A program made the position numbers and the translations under genes. From Streptomyces sp. BK208 (lineage in GTDB: Bacteria > Actinomycetota > Actinomycetes > Streptomycetales > Streptomycetaceae), in NCBI RefSeq assembly GCF_004364245.1, contig NZ_SOAV01000002.1:372001-436000 (forward strand): a stretch of 64,000 nt of DNA, read 5' to 3'. Positions 8,512 through 17,495 of this stretch are shown piece by piece. Within the stretch, counting starts at the first letter, position 1. Each line of letters opens with the position of its first letter. The notes under the pieces are model-generated. The model saw nothing but the letters and a program-made list of their open reading frames with translations, did not search any database and had not been told where the DNA came from.

Positions 8512-8700
8512 CACGTTCTCCTTCTGACTCGGGGAGTGCGGCGGCAGGACGTGCCGTCGCACTGCCGGTTCAACGCACCCGGTCGCAGCGGGTCACGGGG
8601 GGAATGCGCCGATCACCCGTTTTGAACGCGCTGCCGGTGGCGGCGGCACCCGGCGGAAAACCGCTGCCGTGCGCACCGGTGGGTCCACTAGCCTCCAGGC

Positions 8701-9318
8701 ATGCCGAACGACCGATCCGACATGTCCGCCAGGACCCCCGAACCGTCCGCGTCGGCCGCGCTGGCCGCCCTCTTCTCCGAGGAGGGACGGGTACGGGCCT
8801 TCGCGGCCGTGGCGCTGGGCGCCGGTGACGCCGCGCAGGTGGCCCGGGCGGCCGGCCTCTCCGCGAAGGACACGGCCGGCGCGCTGCGCCGACTGCGGGA
8901 CCAGGGCGTGGTGGTGTCCGGCCGCGACGGCGGACTCGTCGTCGCCCACGACCGTTTCAGGGAGCTGGCCCGCGCGGGACGCCCGACGCCGGAGGCGGCC
9001 CAGGACCCGTCCGTGACGGGTGACGACGGCCCGGCCGGCATCGTCGTGCGGACCTTCGTCAGGGACGGCCGGCTGGTCCGCCTCCCCGCACGCTGGACGC
9101 GCAAGAAGGTGGTGCTGCGGCACATCGCCGAGCAGACCTTCGCGCCCGGCGTGGAGTACCCGGAGCGCACCGTCGACGAGAAGCTGCGCGCGTGGTGCGA
9201 GGACGGCGAGGTCGACCATGTGACGCTCCGGCGCCACCTGGTGGACCTCGGTCACCTGCGCCGGAGCGACGGCATCTACACGCGCCCGGCGGACGACGCC
9301 AGGACGGACACCGCCTGA
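8701..9318 (+). CDS. DUF2087-domain DNA-binding-like regulator
   Basis: 205 aa. Residues about 20-90 look like an ArsR/MarR-type winged helix (ARAAGLSAKDTAGALRRLRD, then QGVVVSGRDGGLVVAHDRFR). Residues about 112-197 match DUF2087: FVRDGRLVRLPARWTRKKVV, LRHIAEQTFAPGVEYPERTV, DEKLRAWCEDGEVDHVTLRR and HLVDLGHLRRSDGIYTR. DUF2087 proteins are thought to be transcription regulators, and the ligand is not known. The start ATG lacks a strong ribosome site; an internal ATG (MSARTPEP) 21 bases on is an alternative. It converges on the dehydrogenase gene with only 7 bp between the stops and no hairpin. Confidence 0.8.
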   Translation: MPNDRSDMSARTPEPSASAALAALFSEEGRVRAFAAVALGAGDAAQVARAAGLSAKDTAGALRRLRDQGVVVSGRDGGLVVAHDRFRELARAGRPTPEAAQDPSVTGDDGPAGIVVRTFVRDGRLVRLPARWTRKKVVLRHIAEQTFAPGVEYPERTVDEKLRAWCEDGEVDHVTLRRHLVDLGHLRRSDGIYTRPADDARTDTA

Positions 9319-9325
9319 GCCGCCC

Positions 9326-10312
9326 CTACGCCGGACCCGGGCCGGCCGGGGACACGGGCAGCCGCCGTACGGGGGAACCGGCGAGGTAGGCGCCGATCGC
9401 CTCGACGGCCTGGCCGTAGTACGTGGCGTAGTTGGCGCGGGAGACATAGCCCAGATGGGGCGTGGCGAGCAGGCGCGGGGCGGTGCGCATCGGATGCCCC
9501 GCGGGCAGCGGCTCGGTGTCGAACACGTCCACGCCCGCGCCGGCGATACGGCCCTCGTGCAGGGCGGCGAGCAGCGCCTCCTGGTCGACGATCGCCGCGC
9601 GCGAGGTGTTGACCAGGTAGGCGGTCGGCTTGAGCAGGGCCAGTTCGGCGGGGCCGAGCAGACCGCGGGTGCGTTCGCCCAGTGCCAGGTGGACGGAGAC
9701 GAAGTCGGCCTCGCGCAGGAGGTCTTCCTTGGAGGGGGCCAGCTCGACGCCGACCTCGTCGGCGCGCTCCCGGGTGAGGTTCTGGCTCCAGGCGCTCACC
9801 CGCATGCCGAAGGCCAGGCCGACCTGTGCCACCCGGCCGCCGATCTTGCCCAGGCCCAGCAGCCCGAGCCGGCGGCCGTGCAGGTCGGCGCCCACCGTCT
9901 GCTGCCAGGGGCCGCCCTCGCGCAGCCCGTTGCCCTCCTGGACGATGCCGCGGGCCAGGCCGAGCAGCAGGGCCCAGGTCAGCTCGACGGGCGGGGTCGA
10001 GGACGACGCCGTACCGCAGACGGTGACGCCGTGCGCCTCGGCGGCGGCGTAGTCGATCACGCTGTTGCGCATGCCGGAGGCGACGATCAGCTTCAGCCGG
10101 GGCAGGCGCGCGATCAGCGAACCGGGGAAGGCCACGCGTTCGCGCAACGTGACCACGATGTCGGCGTCGGCGAGTGCGGAGGCGAGGGCGTCCTCGTCCG
10201 TGAAGTGGGTGTCGTAGGAGACGATGTCGACCTGGTCCGCGAGCGGGGACCAGTCGGCGACCTCGGTCGCCACCCGCTGAAAGTCGTCGAGCACCGCGCA
10301 GCGCAGTCGCAC
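9326..10312 (-). CDS. D-2-hydroxyacid dehydrogenase family protein
   Basis: 328 aa, NAD(P)-dependent. The Rossmann motif GLGKIG is at residues 153-158. The catalytic residues of the family are present: Arg238 (NTSRAAIVDQEAL), Glu267 (DVFDTEPLP) and His286 (TPHLGYV). Upstream, ASGMRNSVIDYAAAEAHGV and TPPVELTWALLLGLARG are also typical. It reduces 2-ketoacids or oxidises D-2-hydroxyacids in the cytoplasm; the substrate cannot be read from sequence. GTG 10312 was chosen because GGAAGGGA lies nine bases upstream and the protein then starts directly with the beta strand MRLRCAVLDDFQ; a 33-residue longer reading has no ribosome site. Confidence 0.85.
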   Translation of the reverse strand: MRLRCAVLDDFQRVATEVADWSPLADQVDIVSYDTHFTDEDALASALADADIVVTLRERVAFPGSLIARLPRLKLIVASGMRNSVIDYAAAEAHGVTVCGTASSSTPPVELTWALLLGLARGIVQEGNGLREGGPWQQTVGADLHGRRLGLLGLGKIGGRVAQVGLAFGMRVSAWSQNLTRERADEVGVELAPSKEDLLREADFVSVHLALGERTRGLLGPAELALLKPTAYLVNTSRAAIVDQEALLAALHEGRIAGAGVDVFDTEPLPAGHPMRTAPRLLATPHLGYVSRANYATYYGQAVEAIGAYLAGSPVRRLPVSPAGPGPA

Positions 10313-10501
10313 GTCGTCCGGTCCCTTCCGCCAAACGAGCGGTGGCGCCCCGGCGGGAGCCACGATCAAGGGCCGATCGTGCCACACCCGTTCCGGCCCG
10401 GGGAGGGCCACCCGGATGCGTCCCGGGCGGGGCGGAGGAGACCTCGCCCACGGCTCGTCACCCGCCCGTGCGCGACGTCGCCGACGGACAGCGTGTCGGT
10501 G

Positions 10502-10574
10502 GCGCCCCCGGCAGGACTCGAACCTGCGGCCAAGCGCTTAGAAGGCGCCTGCTCTATCCACTGAGCTACGGGGG
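10502..10574 (-). tRNA. tRNA-Arg (anticodon UCU)
   Basis: On the minus strand the 73 bases form a full cloverleaf: acceptor GCCCCCG/CGGGGGC, D arm GCTC...GAGC, anticodon stem GGCGC/GCGCT with loop CTTCTAA (anticodon TCT), and T arm GCAGG-TTCGAGT-CCTGC. The discriminator is G, and no CCA is encoded. It reads AGA (and AGG by wobble), rare codons in Streptomyces. Confidence 0.95.
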
Positions 10575-10908
10575 CCTGGTGCGGTGCGGTGGCCTCGGTC
10601 GTGGTGCCCGGTGTGGGCCGGTCCGTGACCTCGCCGGGACAAGGATAGGGCTCCCGGTTCCATGTCCCGGACGCTTCCCCTCCGTGGCTTGATGTGGAGG
10701 TTCGGTGAAGCGATCCCGATAATCGCAGGCAGTTACGAATCGTGCATCGCTTTTGGCGTCTCGCGCATCGGGTGTTGTCCACTCGTTATGCCTGGACGGC
10801 GCCCGCGTCCCGGTAGTCCCTTCCGTCCGGAGTGTCCGGTCGGCGCGCAGACATGCTCATCATGCTCATATGCTTCAGAATTCCCTCAAAATTGGGCATT
10901 CTTCCCAT
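10575..10908. other. Intergenic region between tRNA-Arg and dynA
   Basis: This 334-bp stretch is less GC-rich than its surroundings, especially 10850-10905. It should hold the tRNA promoter (leftward) and the dynA promoter (rightward). CCCTCAAAATTGGG near 10884 is a small interrupted palindrome, and CATGCTCAT is repeated at about 10853 and 10861. I see no RNA gene and no credible small coding region. Confidence 0.5.
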
Positions 10909-12516
10909 GTGGTGACCTTGGACGTACGGCCTCAGCTGCTCGACGCACTCTCCGCCCTGCGCGACCGTGTCGCGGCCGCACGCTTCCCGCTGCCGCTGGC
11001 GGGGGCCCCACGCGCGCGTGCCAACCGCGACGAACTGCTCGCACAGCTCGACGACTACCTGATGCCCCGCCTCAAAGAGCCCGAGGCGCCGCTGCTCGCC
11101 GTGGTCGGCGGATCCACCGGCGCCGGCAAGTCGACCCTGGTGAACTCCCTCGTGGGGCGCCGGATCAGCGAGGCGGGCGTGCTGCGGCCCACGACCCGCA
11201 CACCGGTCCTGGTGTGCCATCCGGAGGACCACCACTGGTTCAGCGGCATGCGGGTACTGCCCGACCTCACGCGCGTGTGGGTGCCCCACCGGGACCCGGA
11301 CGAGGACCTGCTGCTGCCCGGCGAGAACCCGGCGCGCGTGCTGCGGGTCGAGACCGCCGACACCCTGCCGTCCGGCATCGCCCTCCTCGACGCGCCCGAC
11401 ATCGACTCCCTCGTCGCCGACAACCGCGTCCTGGCGGCCGAGCTGATCTGCGCCGCCGACATCTGGGTGATGGTCACCACGGCCGCCCGGTACGCCGACG
11501 CGGTGCCCTGGCACCTGCTGCGCACCGCCAAGGAGTACGACGCCACCCTGGTCACGGTGCTCGACCGGGTGCCCCACCAGGTGGTGTCCGAGGTGTCGCG
11601 GCAGTACGCGGCCCTGCTCACCAAGGCCGGGCTCGGCGACGTGCCCCGCTTCACCGTCCCCGAACTGCCCGAGTCGGCCTGGGGCGGAGGACTGCTGCCG
11701 GCCAGCGCGGTGGCGCCGCTGCGGGCCTGGCTCGTCCACCGGGCGCAGGAACTCGACGCCCGGCACGACGCCATGGCCCGTACGGCCCACGGCATCCTGG
11801 ACTCGCTGAAGTCCCGGATGCCCGAGCTGGCCGGCGCCACCGCCGCGCAGTACGCCGCCGCGCTGCGGCTCACCGCCGCCGTCGACGGCGCCTACGACAG
11901 CGAGCACGCACGCGTACGGGGGCGGTTGCAGGCGGGCGCCGTGCTCGCCGGGGACGCGCTGAAGCGCTGGCGCGCCTTCCCCCTCGACTGCTCCCCGGAG
12001 GAACTGCTCGACTCGCTGGTGGAGAGCCTGAGCACCCTGCTGCTGTGCGCCGTCACCGCCGCCGACGAACGCGTCGACGGGGCCTGGCGCGACGAACCCG
12101 CCGCGGGCGCCCCCGAACTCGCGGACCCCGCCCCCGCCCCGGAGAGCGCCGAACACCGCATCGGAATGGCCGTACGGCGGTGGCGGCGCGAGCTGGAGGA
12201 GTACGCCGAGGAGGAGGTGCGCGAGCTGGACCGCAACCTCGCGCCGGACCCCGGCGTGGTGGCCGGCCTGGTCGCCACGGTGCTGCTGGGCGGGCGGCGC
12301 GCGCGGGCCGCCGGTGAGCGGCTCGCCGAGCGGATCGGTGCCCACGGCGCGCTGCGGCTGCGCGACCGGGGCGGGCGGCTGCTCGACGAAAGCGTCGACC
12401 GGGTCATGCACGCCGAACGTGAGCGCAGGCTGGCGCCGCTCGACAGCCTGGACGTGCACCCCGAACCGCAGGCAGAGCTGATCGCCGCGCTGTCCGTACT
12501 GCAGAAGGAGAGGTGA
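10909..12516 (+). CDS. dynA: Dynamin-like GTPase DynA
   Basis: About 535 aa from the chosen GTG. The P-loop GGSTGAGKS is at residues 67-75, followed by the switch region [19 protein letters not shown] and the G3-like [10 protein letters not shown] (Asp161). The remainder is helical, with Arg/Glu-rich segments and no clear membrane span. The next gene encodes a related, membrane-anchored GTPase. The pair matches the Streptomyces dynamins reported to stabilise FtsZ rings during sporulation septation; this assignment rests on gene order and architecture as I recall them. The start is uncertain: GTG 10909 gives [20 protein letters not shown], and an upstream ATG at 10870 also lacks a ribosome site, so a leaderless message is possible. 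dynB begins 3 bp after the stop. Confidence 0.78.
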   Translation: MVTLDVRPQLLDALSALRDRVAAARFPLPLAGAPRARANRDELLAQLDDYLMPRLKEPEAPLLAVVGGSTGAGKSTLVNSLVGRRISEAGVLRPTTRTPVLVCHPEDHHWFSGMRVLPDLTRVWVPHRDPDEDLLLPGENPARVLRVETADTLPSGIALLDAPDIDSLVADNRVLAAELICAADIWVMVTTAARYADAVPWHLLRTAKEYDATLVTVLDRVPHQVVSEVSRQYAALLTKAGLGDVPRFTVPELPESAWGGGLLPASAVAPLRAWLVHRAQELDARHDAMARTAHGILDSLKSRMPELAGATAAQYAAALRLTAAVDGAYDSEHARVRGRLQAGAVLAGDALKRWRAFPLDCSPEELLDSLVESLSTLLLCAVTAADERVDGAWRDEPAAGAPELADPAPAPESAEHRIGMAVRRWRRELEEYAEEEVRELDRNLAPDPGVVAGLVATVLLGGRRARAAGERLAERIGAHGALRLRDRGGRLLDESVDRVMHAERERRLAPLDSLDVHPEPQAELIAALSVLQKER

Positions 12517-12519
12517 CCG

Positions 12520-15084
12520 GTGACCGCCGTCACTGACCAGGACCCCACCGAGCACACCGAGCACACCGAGCCCACACAGCCCACACAGCCCACGAAGTCC
12601 CCGGAGCATGCGGAGCCCACGGGGCGCGGCGAGCACGCCGAGCACGCCGAGCGCGGCAAGCACGCGGAGCGCGGTGAGCGCACGGAGCGCGGTGAGCGCA
12701 CAGATCGCGGCGAGCACACGGGTCGTGGTGAGCGCAGGGTGAAGGAGGCGGCTCGTACCGGTCGGCCGGGCGATGCGAACGCTCGGGACGGCCGGAGCGA
12801 GCGGGACGACCGGGGTGAGCCGGGTGGCCGGAGCGGGCGGGGCGACCGGGGTGAGCCGGGTGGCCGGAGCGGGCGGGGCGACCGGGGTGAGCCGGGTGGC
12901 CGGAGCGGGCGGGGCGACCGGGGTGAGCCGGGCGGCCGCGGTGAGCGGGGCGGCCGGCGGCCGGTGGCTTCCGTCCGGACGGGGGCCGTCGGAGCCGAGG
13001 CCGCCCGTGAGGCCGCTCGCCACGCGCGCGTGCAGCGCGTGACGGCCGAGGGAGTGAAGGACGCGGAGGTGTCGTCCCACCGCGACGGTGGCGCCGGGCG
13101 GAGGGACGGGGCCGAAAACCGCGGGGACCGCGGCGCCGGCCGAGAGCATCGTGGCGGCCGCGAGAACGGTGGCGATGGCCGTCGGGATCGAGCCGAGGGC
13201 TTGCCCACGGCTGTGTCAGCCGGTCCGTCGGCCGGTTCGGCGGGTGGTTCGGCTGGTGGTTCGTCCACCGGTCCGGCGGGTGGTCCGTCCGCCGGTCCGT
13301 CGGGTGGGCCGTCCGCCGGTCCGTCGGGTGGTTCGGCCCTCGGTCCGTCGGGTGGTTCGGCCGGTTCCGGGGACGGGGAGGGCGCCTGGGGCGACGGGCT
13401 GATCGCGCGGCGGGTGGACGAGAACGGCGGTGCGGAGCAGTACGCCGTCCTGCCGAGCAGGCCCGCCGCGTCCTCGACCGCTTTGATGCCGCTCGCCTAC
13501 GACGGGAACCTCAGGTCACGTCTGGACGCCCTGCGCGAACTGGTGGGCCTCTCCCGGACCCGGCTCGACAGCGGCACCCTGGCCGAGGCGGGCCGGGTCC
13601 TGGACGAGGCCGCCGCTCGGCGCAGGCTCTCCGGGCAGCACACCGTCGTCGCCATCGCCGGCGCGACGGGCAGCGGCAAGTCGCAACTGTTCAACACCCT
13701 CGCCGGGGTGACGATCTCCGAGACCGGTGCCCGCAGGCCGACCACCTCCGCTCCCATCGCGTGCAGTTGGAGCGACGGCGCGGCCAGTCTCCTCGACCGG
13801 CTCGGCATCCCCGGCCGGCTGCGCCGCCGTCCCCTCCAGCACCCGGACTCCGAGTCGCCGCTGCGCGGTCTCGTCCTGATCGACCTGCCCGACCACGACT
13901 CGGCGGCCGTGCAGCACCGCGAGCAGGTGGACCGCATCCTGGCGCTGGTCGACGCCGTGATCTGGGTCGTCGACCCGGAGAAGTACGCCGACGCCCTGAT
14001 CCACGAGCGCTATCTGCGGCCGATGGCGGGCCACGCCGAGGTCACCTTCGTCGTCCTCAACCAGGTCGACCGGCTTCCCGGCGAGGCCGCCGAGCAGGTC
14101 CTCGACGACCTGCGGCGCCTGCTCGACGAGGACGGCATCGCGCTGGGCGAGCACGGCGAACCCGGCGCGACCGTACTCGCCCTGTCCGCACTCACGGGGG
14201 AGGGCGTCGGCGAACTGCGCGAGACCCTCGGCCAGTTCGTCGCGGAGCGCCAGGCTCCGGCCCGCCGGATCGCGGCCGACGTGGACGCCGCCGCCCTGCA
14301 CCTGCGCCCGGTGTACGTCACCGGGCGGCGCACCGGGCTCAGCGAGGAGGCGCGGGAGGAGTTCGCGGACCGGCTGGCCGACGCCGTGGGCGCCACCGCG
14401 GCGGGCGAGGCGGCCGAACGCGCCTGGCTGCGCAACGCCAACCGCGCGTGCGGAACGCCCTGGCTGCGGCTGTGGCGCTGGTACCACGACCGGCGCGATC
14501 CCGTCACGGGACGGCTGTCGTCGCGCGCCCAGGCGGACGAGGAGGCCACGGCCCGTCAGCGTGTCGAGCACGCGGTGCGTACGGTCTCCGACCAGGCGTC
14601 GGCCGGACTGCCCGCGCCGTGGGCGCAGGCGATGCGCGAGGCGGCCGTCCGCGGCGCCCACGGGCTGCCCGAGGCCCTCGACGAGCTGGCGGTGCGCACG
14701 GGGATGCCGCCGGGGCGCCCGCCGCGGCCCGGGTGGTGGCCGGCGGCCGTCCTCGCCCAGGCGACCATGACCCTGCTCCAGGTGGTGGGCGGGCTGTGGC
14801 TGCTCGGCCAGATCATCGGCTTCTTGCCGCCGAACCTGGGCGTGCCGGTGCTGCTGATGCTGGCCGGCATCGTCGGCGGACCCCTCATCGAGTGGAGCTG
14901 CCGCCTGGCGGCCCGCGGCCCCGCCAAACGCTACGGCCACGAGGCGGAACGCCTGCTGCGGGAGGCCGCCGCCGGGTGCGGCCGGGCCAGGGTGCTGGAT
15001 CCGCTGGCGGCGGAGCTGCTGCGGTACCGCGAGGTGCGGGAGCAGTACGCGCGGGTCACGGGGGTCGGGGCCGCGGGGAGGTAG
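12520..15084 (+). CDS. dynB: Membrane-anchored dynamin-like GTPase DynB with repetitive N-terminus
   Basis: 854 aa. GTG 12520 follows AAGGAGAGGTGACC, so it is coupled to dynA. Residues 1-300 are low complexity: Thr/Glu/His repeats, then four 12-residue units RGEPGGRSGRGD encoded by a 36-bp tandem repeat, then a Gly/Ser/Pro block of GPSGG- and GGSAG-type repeats. The GTPase domain has a P-loop GATGSGKS at 381-388, GARRPTTSAP as switch I, IDLPDHDSA as G3 and VVLNQVDRLPG as the NKxD-type G4. Two membrane segments lie at about 738-795 (AAVLAQATMTLLQVVGGLWL and PVLLMLAGIVGGPLIEW). It is the expected membrane partner of DynA at sporulation septa. The long repetitive head is the odd part. Confidence 0.8.
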   Translation: MTAVTDQDPTEHTEHTEPTQPTQPTKSPEHAEPTGRGEHAEHAERGKHAERGERTERGERTDRGEHTGRGERRVKEAARTGRPGDANARDGRSERDDRGEPGGRSGRGDRGEPGGRSGRGDRGEPGGRSGRGDRGEPGGRGERGGRRPVASVRTGAVGAEAAREAARHARVQRVTAEGVKDAEVSSHRDGGAGRRDGAENRGDRGAGREHRGGRENGGDGRRDRAEGLPTAVSAGPSAGSAGGSAGGSSTGPAGGPSAGPSGGPSAGPSGGSALGPSGGSAGSGDGEGAWGDGLIARRVDENGGAEQYAVLPSRPAASSTALMPLAYDGNLRSRLDALRELVGLSRTRLDSGTLAEAGRVLDEAAARRRLSGQHTVVAIAGATGSGKSQLFNTLAGVTISETGARRPTTSAPIACSWSDGAASLLDRLGIPGRLRRRPLQHPDSESPLRGLVLIDLPDHDSAAVQHREQVDRILALVDAVIWVVDPEKYADALIHERYLRPMAGHAEVTFVVLNQVDRLPGEAAEQVLDDLRRLLDEDGIALGEHGEPGATVLALSALTGEGVGELRETLGQFVAERQAPARRIAADVDAAALHLRPVYVTGRRTGLSEEAREEFADRLADAVGATAAGEAAERAWLRNANRACGTPWLRLWRWYHDRRDPVTGRLSSRAQADEEATARQRVEHAVRTVSDQASAGLPAPWAQAMREAAVRGAHGLPEALDELAVRTGMPPGRPPRPGWWPAAVLAQATMTLLQVVGGLWLLGQIIGFLPPNLGVPVLLMLAGIVGGPLIEWSCRLAARGPAKRYGHEAERLLREAAAGCGRARVLDPLAAELLRYREVREQYARVTGVGAAGR
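12811..12954 (+). repeat. 36-bp tandem repeat in dynB
   Basis: Four units at 12811-12846, 12847-12882, 12883-12918 and a diverged 12919-12954. Each encodes a 12-residue Arg/Gly-rich unit, and the first three are identical at the base level, which points to recent expansion or homogenisation. Confidence 0.92.
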
Positions 15085-15340
15085 CGGCGCGGGCCCGGTC
15101 GGCCGTCGGGGCCGGTTCGGCGCGGCGGCTGTGGGTCTCCCTGGGCCGACGTGGCCAGGGCGGTCACGGCGGTCACACCGCCACCCGTTCGGGTGGCGGA
15201 GTTCTCCACAGGTGCCGGGCCGGTCCCCAGCCCCCGGCGGGCCCGGCCGTTCGCGGGCAGTCTGGCCTTCGCGGCGATCGCGAGGGACGCGGTCGCCCCG
15301 TGCCGTACGGGAGACGCCCGTACGGGAGGGAGGACTCGCG

Positions 15341-15820
15341 ATGAACGAGACGATGATCTGCGCCGTGGGCAACGTGGCCACCCAGCCGGTCTTCCGGGAC
15401 CTGGCGAACGGACCGTCGGCCCGCTTCAGGCTCGCGGTCACCGCGCGCTACTGGGACCGCGAGAAGAGCGCCTGGACGGACGGGCACACCAACTTCTTCA
15501 CGGTCTGGGCCAACCGGCAGCTCGCCACCAACGCCTCGGCCTCCCTGGCGGTGGGCGACCCCGTCGTAGTCCAGGGGAGGCTGAAGGTGCGCACCGACGT
15601 GCGCGAGGGGCAGAGCCGGACCTCGGCCGACATCGACGCGGTGGCGATCGGCCACGACCTCGCCCGCGGCACGGCGGCGTTCCGGCGCACCGGCAGGACG
15701 GAGGCTCCGGCCTCCCCACCACAGCCGGAGCCCAACTGGGAGACACCGGCGGTGGAACCGGTGGCCGAGCAGGTCGGCCCGGCCCCTGAGCAGCGCCCGG
15801 AGCCCGTCGCGGTGGCCTGA
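15341..15820 (+). CDS. ssbB: Single-stranded DNA-binding protein SsbB
   Basis: 159 aa. ATG 15341 is preceded by GGGAGGGAGGACTCGCG. One OB-fold covers residues 1-110: MNETMICAVGNVATQPVFRD, ARFRLAVTARYWDREKSAW, FFTVWANRQLATNASASL, GDPVVVQGRLKVR and SRTSADIDAVAIGHDLARGT. The tail is short, Pro/Glu-rich and ends PEPVAVA. It lacks the acidic DDDxPF tip by which canonical SsbA recruits replication proteins. In S. coelicolor the paralogue SsbB acts in chromosome segregation during sporulation. Its place right after dynA-dynB fits a sporulation role. The upstream gap of about 250 bp suggests its own promoter. Confidence 0.9.
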   Translation: MNETMICAVGNVATQPVFRDLANGPSARFRLAVTARYWDREKSAWTDGHTNFFTVWANRQLATNASASLAVGDPVVVQGRLKVRTDVREGQSRTSADIDAVAIGHDLARGTAAFRRTGRTEAPASPPQPEPNWETPAVEPVAEQVGPAPEQRPEPVAVA

Positions 15821-15851
15821 CACCGAGGCGATCCGGAACCGCCCGAAGCAC

Positions 15852-15904
15852 GGCTTATCGCCCCATGCGCCCGGCGTGAACCCGGGTGGATTTGTCGATA
15901 AGCC
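15852..15904. promoter_or_regulatory. Separated 9-bp inverted repeat upstream of the thioester-domain gene
   Basis: GGCTTATCG (15852-15860) and CGATAAGCC (15896-15904) are perfect inverted copies 35 bp apart. They lie in an unusually AT-rich gap between ssbB and the surface-protein gene. CGATAACGATTCCGATTCGG follows at about 15927. It could be an operator pair or a terminator; the wide spacing favours paired half-sites. Confidence 0.4.
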
Positions 15905-16082
15905 CTGCTCAGTGGTGCTCTCGGCGATAACGATTCCGATTCGGATCACCGCACGGGCGACGATCACCGCCGAGCCCGGTCCGTCACGTCCTTAGGATGC
16001 CGAACGAGCCTTGTGTGGCTGCTGATTCTGCTGGTGGGACCGTTCCCCCCACGTCAACGGGTCCTGCTCGAAGGGGAATTTG

Positions 16083-17495
16083 GTGTTTTCTTCGCTCGCT
16101 GCGCCGTCTCTGCCCGGTCGAGGGGCGGTGCGTCTCGCCGCCGGTGCGCTGGTGTCCGTGCTCACCGTCGCCGGTGTGGCGGCCGGTGCGGCTCCGGCCG
16201 CCGCCGCTGAGGACGGCGCGGCGGGAAGCCAGGGCGGGGCGACGGCCACCATAGGCGGCCTGAAGACGCACGGCACCGCGGTCATCCACGGGCAGGGCGG
16301 CGACCAGCAGGTGGCGGCCGGCCTGTTCGAGATGTCCGTCGAGGGCGGCGGCACGCTCCAGACGTACTGCGTCGACATCCAGAACCCGACGCAGAAGGAC
16401 GCCAAGTACCTGGAAACCTCGTGGAGTTCCACGTCGCTGGGCACCAACAAGGACGCGGGCCGCGTCCGCTGGATCCTGCAGAACAGCTACCCGCAGGTCA
16501 ACGACCTGGCCGCGCTCGCGAAGAAGGCGGGCGTCCGCGGCGGGCTCACCGAGGAGGAGGCGGCGGCCGGTACCCAGGTCGCCATCTGGCGCTACTCGGA
16601 CGACACGGACGTCGACGCTGTCGACCCGCGGGCCGAGCGGCTCGCCGACTACCTGGAGAAGAACGCCCGCGGCCTCGCCGAGCCCGCCGCGTCCCTCGCC
16701 CTGGACCCGCCCGCCGTGTCGGGCCGCCCCGGTGAGCGCCTCGGCCCGGTGACGGTCCACACCAACGCGGGCGGCGCGACGGTGACGCCGCCGCTGGGGG
16801 CCGCGGCCAAGGACGCGGTCCGCATCGTCGACAAGAAGGGCCGGCCCGTCACCGAGGTCACCGACGGCGCGCAGATCTTCTTCGACGTGCCCGAGGCCGC
16901 GGAGGCCGGCACGGCCCAGCTGTCCGTCCAGGCCTCGACGACCGTGCCGGTCGGCCGGGCCTTCGCCTCCGAGAGCCGCAGCCAGACCCAGATCCTGGCC
17001 GGCTCCAGCGAGTCGACGGTCGCGGCGACGGCGACGGCCACCTGGGCCGCCGAGGGCCCGGTACCCGCCCTGTCCGCGAGGAAGAACTGCGCCGAGGGCA
17101 CCCTCGACATCACCGCGCTCAACAAGGGCGACGAGCCCTTCACCTTCGAGCTGCTGGACACCGAGTACACCATCGCCCCCGGCGAGACCCGCACGGTGCC
17201 GGTCCCCCTCCCCGAGGACCGCCCCTACGACTTCACCGTCCGGGGCCCGGCCGGCTTCGAGCAGCGCTTCACCGGCGTCCTGGACTGCCGCACCCAGAGC
17301 GCCGCCCTCGCCGACACCACCCACCCCCTCAGCGAACCAGCCCCGACCCGGCCCGTCACCGTCCCCCTCCACGACCCCAACCTCGCCGAAACCGGTAGCT
17401 CCGACGCCACCCCCCTGATCGGCGGCACGGCCATCGCCCTGGTCGTCACCGGCGGCGCGGTCCTGCTCCTCGTCCGCCGCAGGAACGAGCAGTAA
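16083..17495 (+). CDS. Thioester-domain (TQXA) cell-wall adhesin with LAETG sortase signal
   Basis: 470 aa. GTG 16083 has AAGGGGAA upstream. The signal peptide ends near AAAA-EDG at about residue 43. The N-terminal thioester domain has the paired residues Cys96 (LQTYCVDIQNPTQ) and Gln165 (AAGTQVAIWRY), which in this family form an internal Cys-Gln thioester that reacts with host or neighbour surfaces. A beta-rich middle domain (DAVRIVDKKGRPVTEVTDGA, IFFDVPEAAEAGTAQLSV) follows. The C-terminus has a LAETG motif at 434-438, a membrane segment (IGGTAIALVVTGGAVLLLV) and the tail RRRNEQ, the LAxTG form used by class E sortases. It is therefore wall-linked. It appears to be transcribed alone; no sortase gene is nearby. 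Confidence 0.88.
   Translation: MFSSLAAPSLPGRGAVRLAAGALVSVLTVAGVAAGAAPAAAAEDGAAGSQGGATATIGGLKTHGTAVIHGQGGDQQVAAGLFEMSVEGGGTLQTYCVDIQNPTQKDAKYLETSWSSTSLGTNKDAGRVRWILQNSYPQVNDLAALAKKAGVRGGLTEEEAAAGTQVAIWRYSDDTDVDAVDPRAERLADYLEKNARGLAEPAASLALDPPAVSGRPGERLGPVTVHTNAGGATVTPPLGAAAKDAVRIVDKKGRPVTEVTDGAQIFFDVPEAAEAGTAQLSVQASTTVPVGRAFASESRSQTQILAGSSESTVAATATATWAAEGPVPALSARKNCAEGTLDITALNKGDEPFTFELLDTEYTIAPGETRTVPVPLPEDRPYDFTVRGPAGFEQRFTGVLDCRTQSAALADTTHPLSEPAPTRPVTVPLHDPNLAETGSSDATPLIGGTAIALVVTGGAVLLLVRRRNEQ

Noticed and set aside
10502..10574. tRNA-Arg as attachment site of an integrative element
   Set aside because: No integrase, excisionase or repeated tRNA 3' end is visible next to it; flanking genes are ordinary chromosomal ones.
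10909..15084. GTPase pair as phage-defence dynamins or prophage genes
   Set aside because: No other defence or phage genes nearby; the neighbour ssbB and the paired architecture fit the Streptomyces sporulation dynamins.
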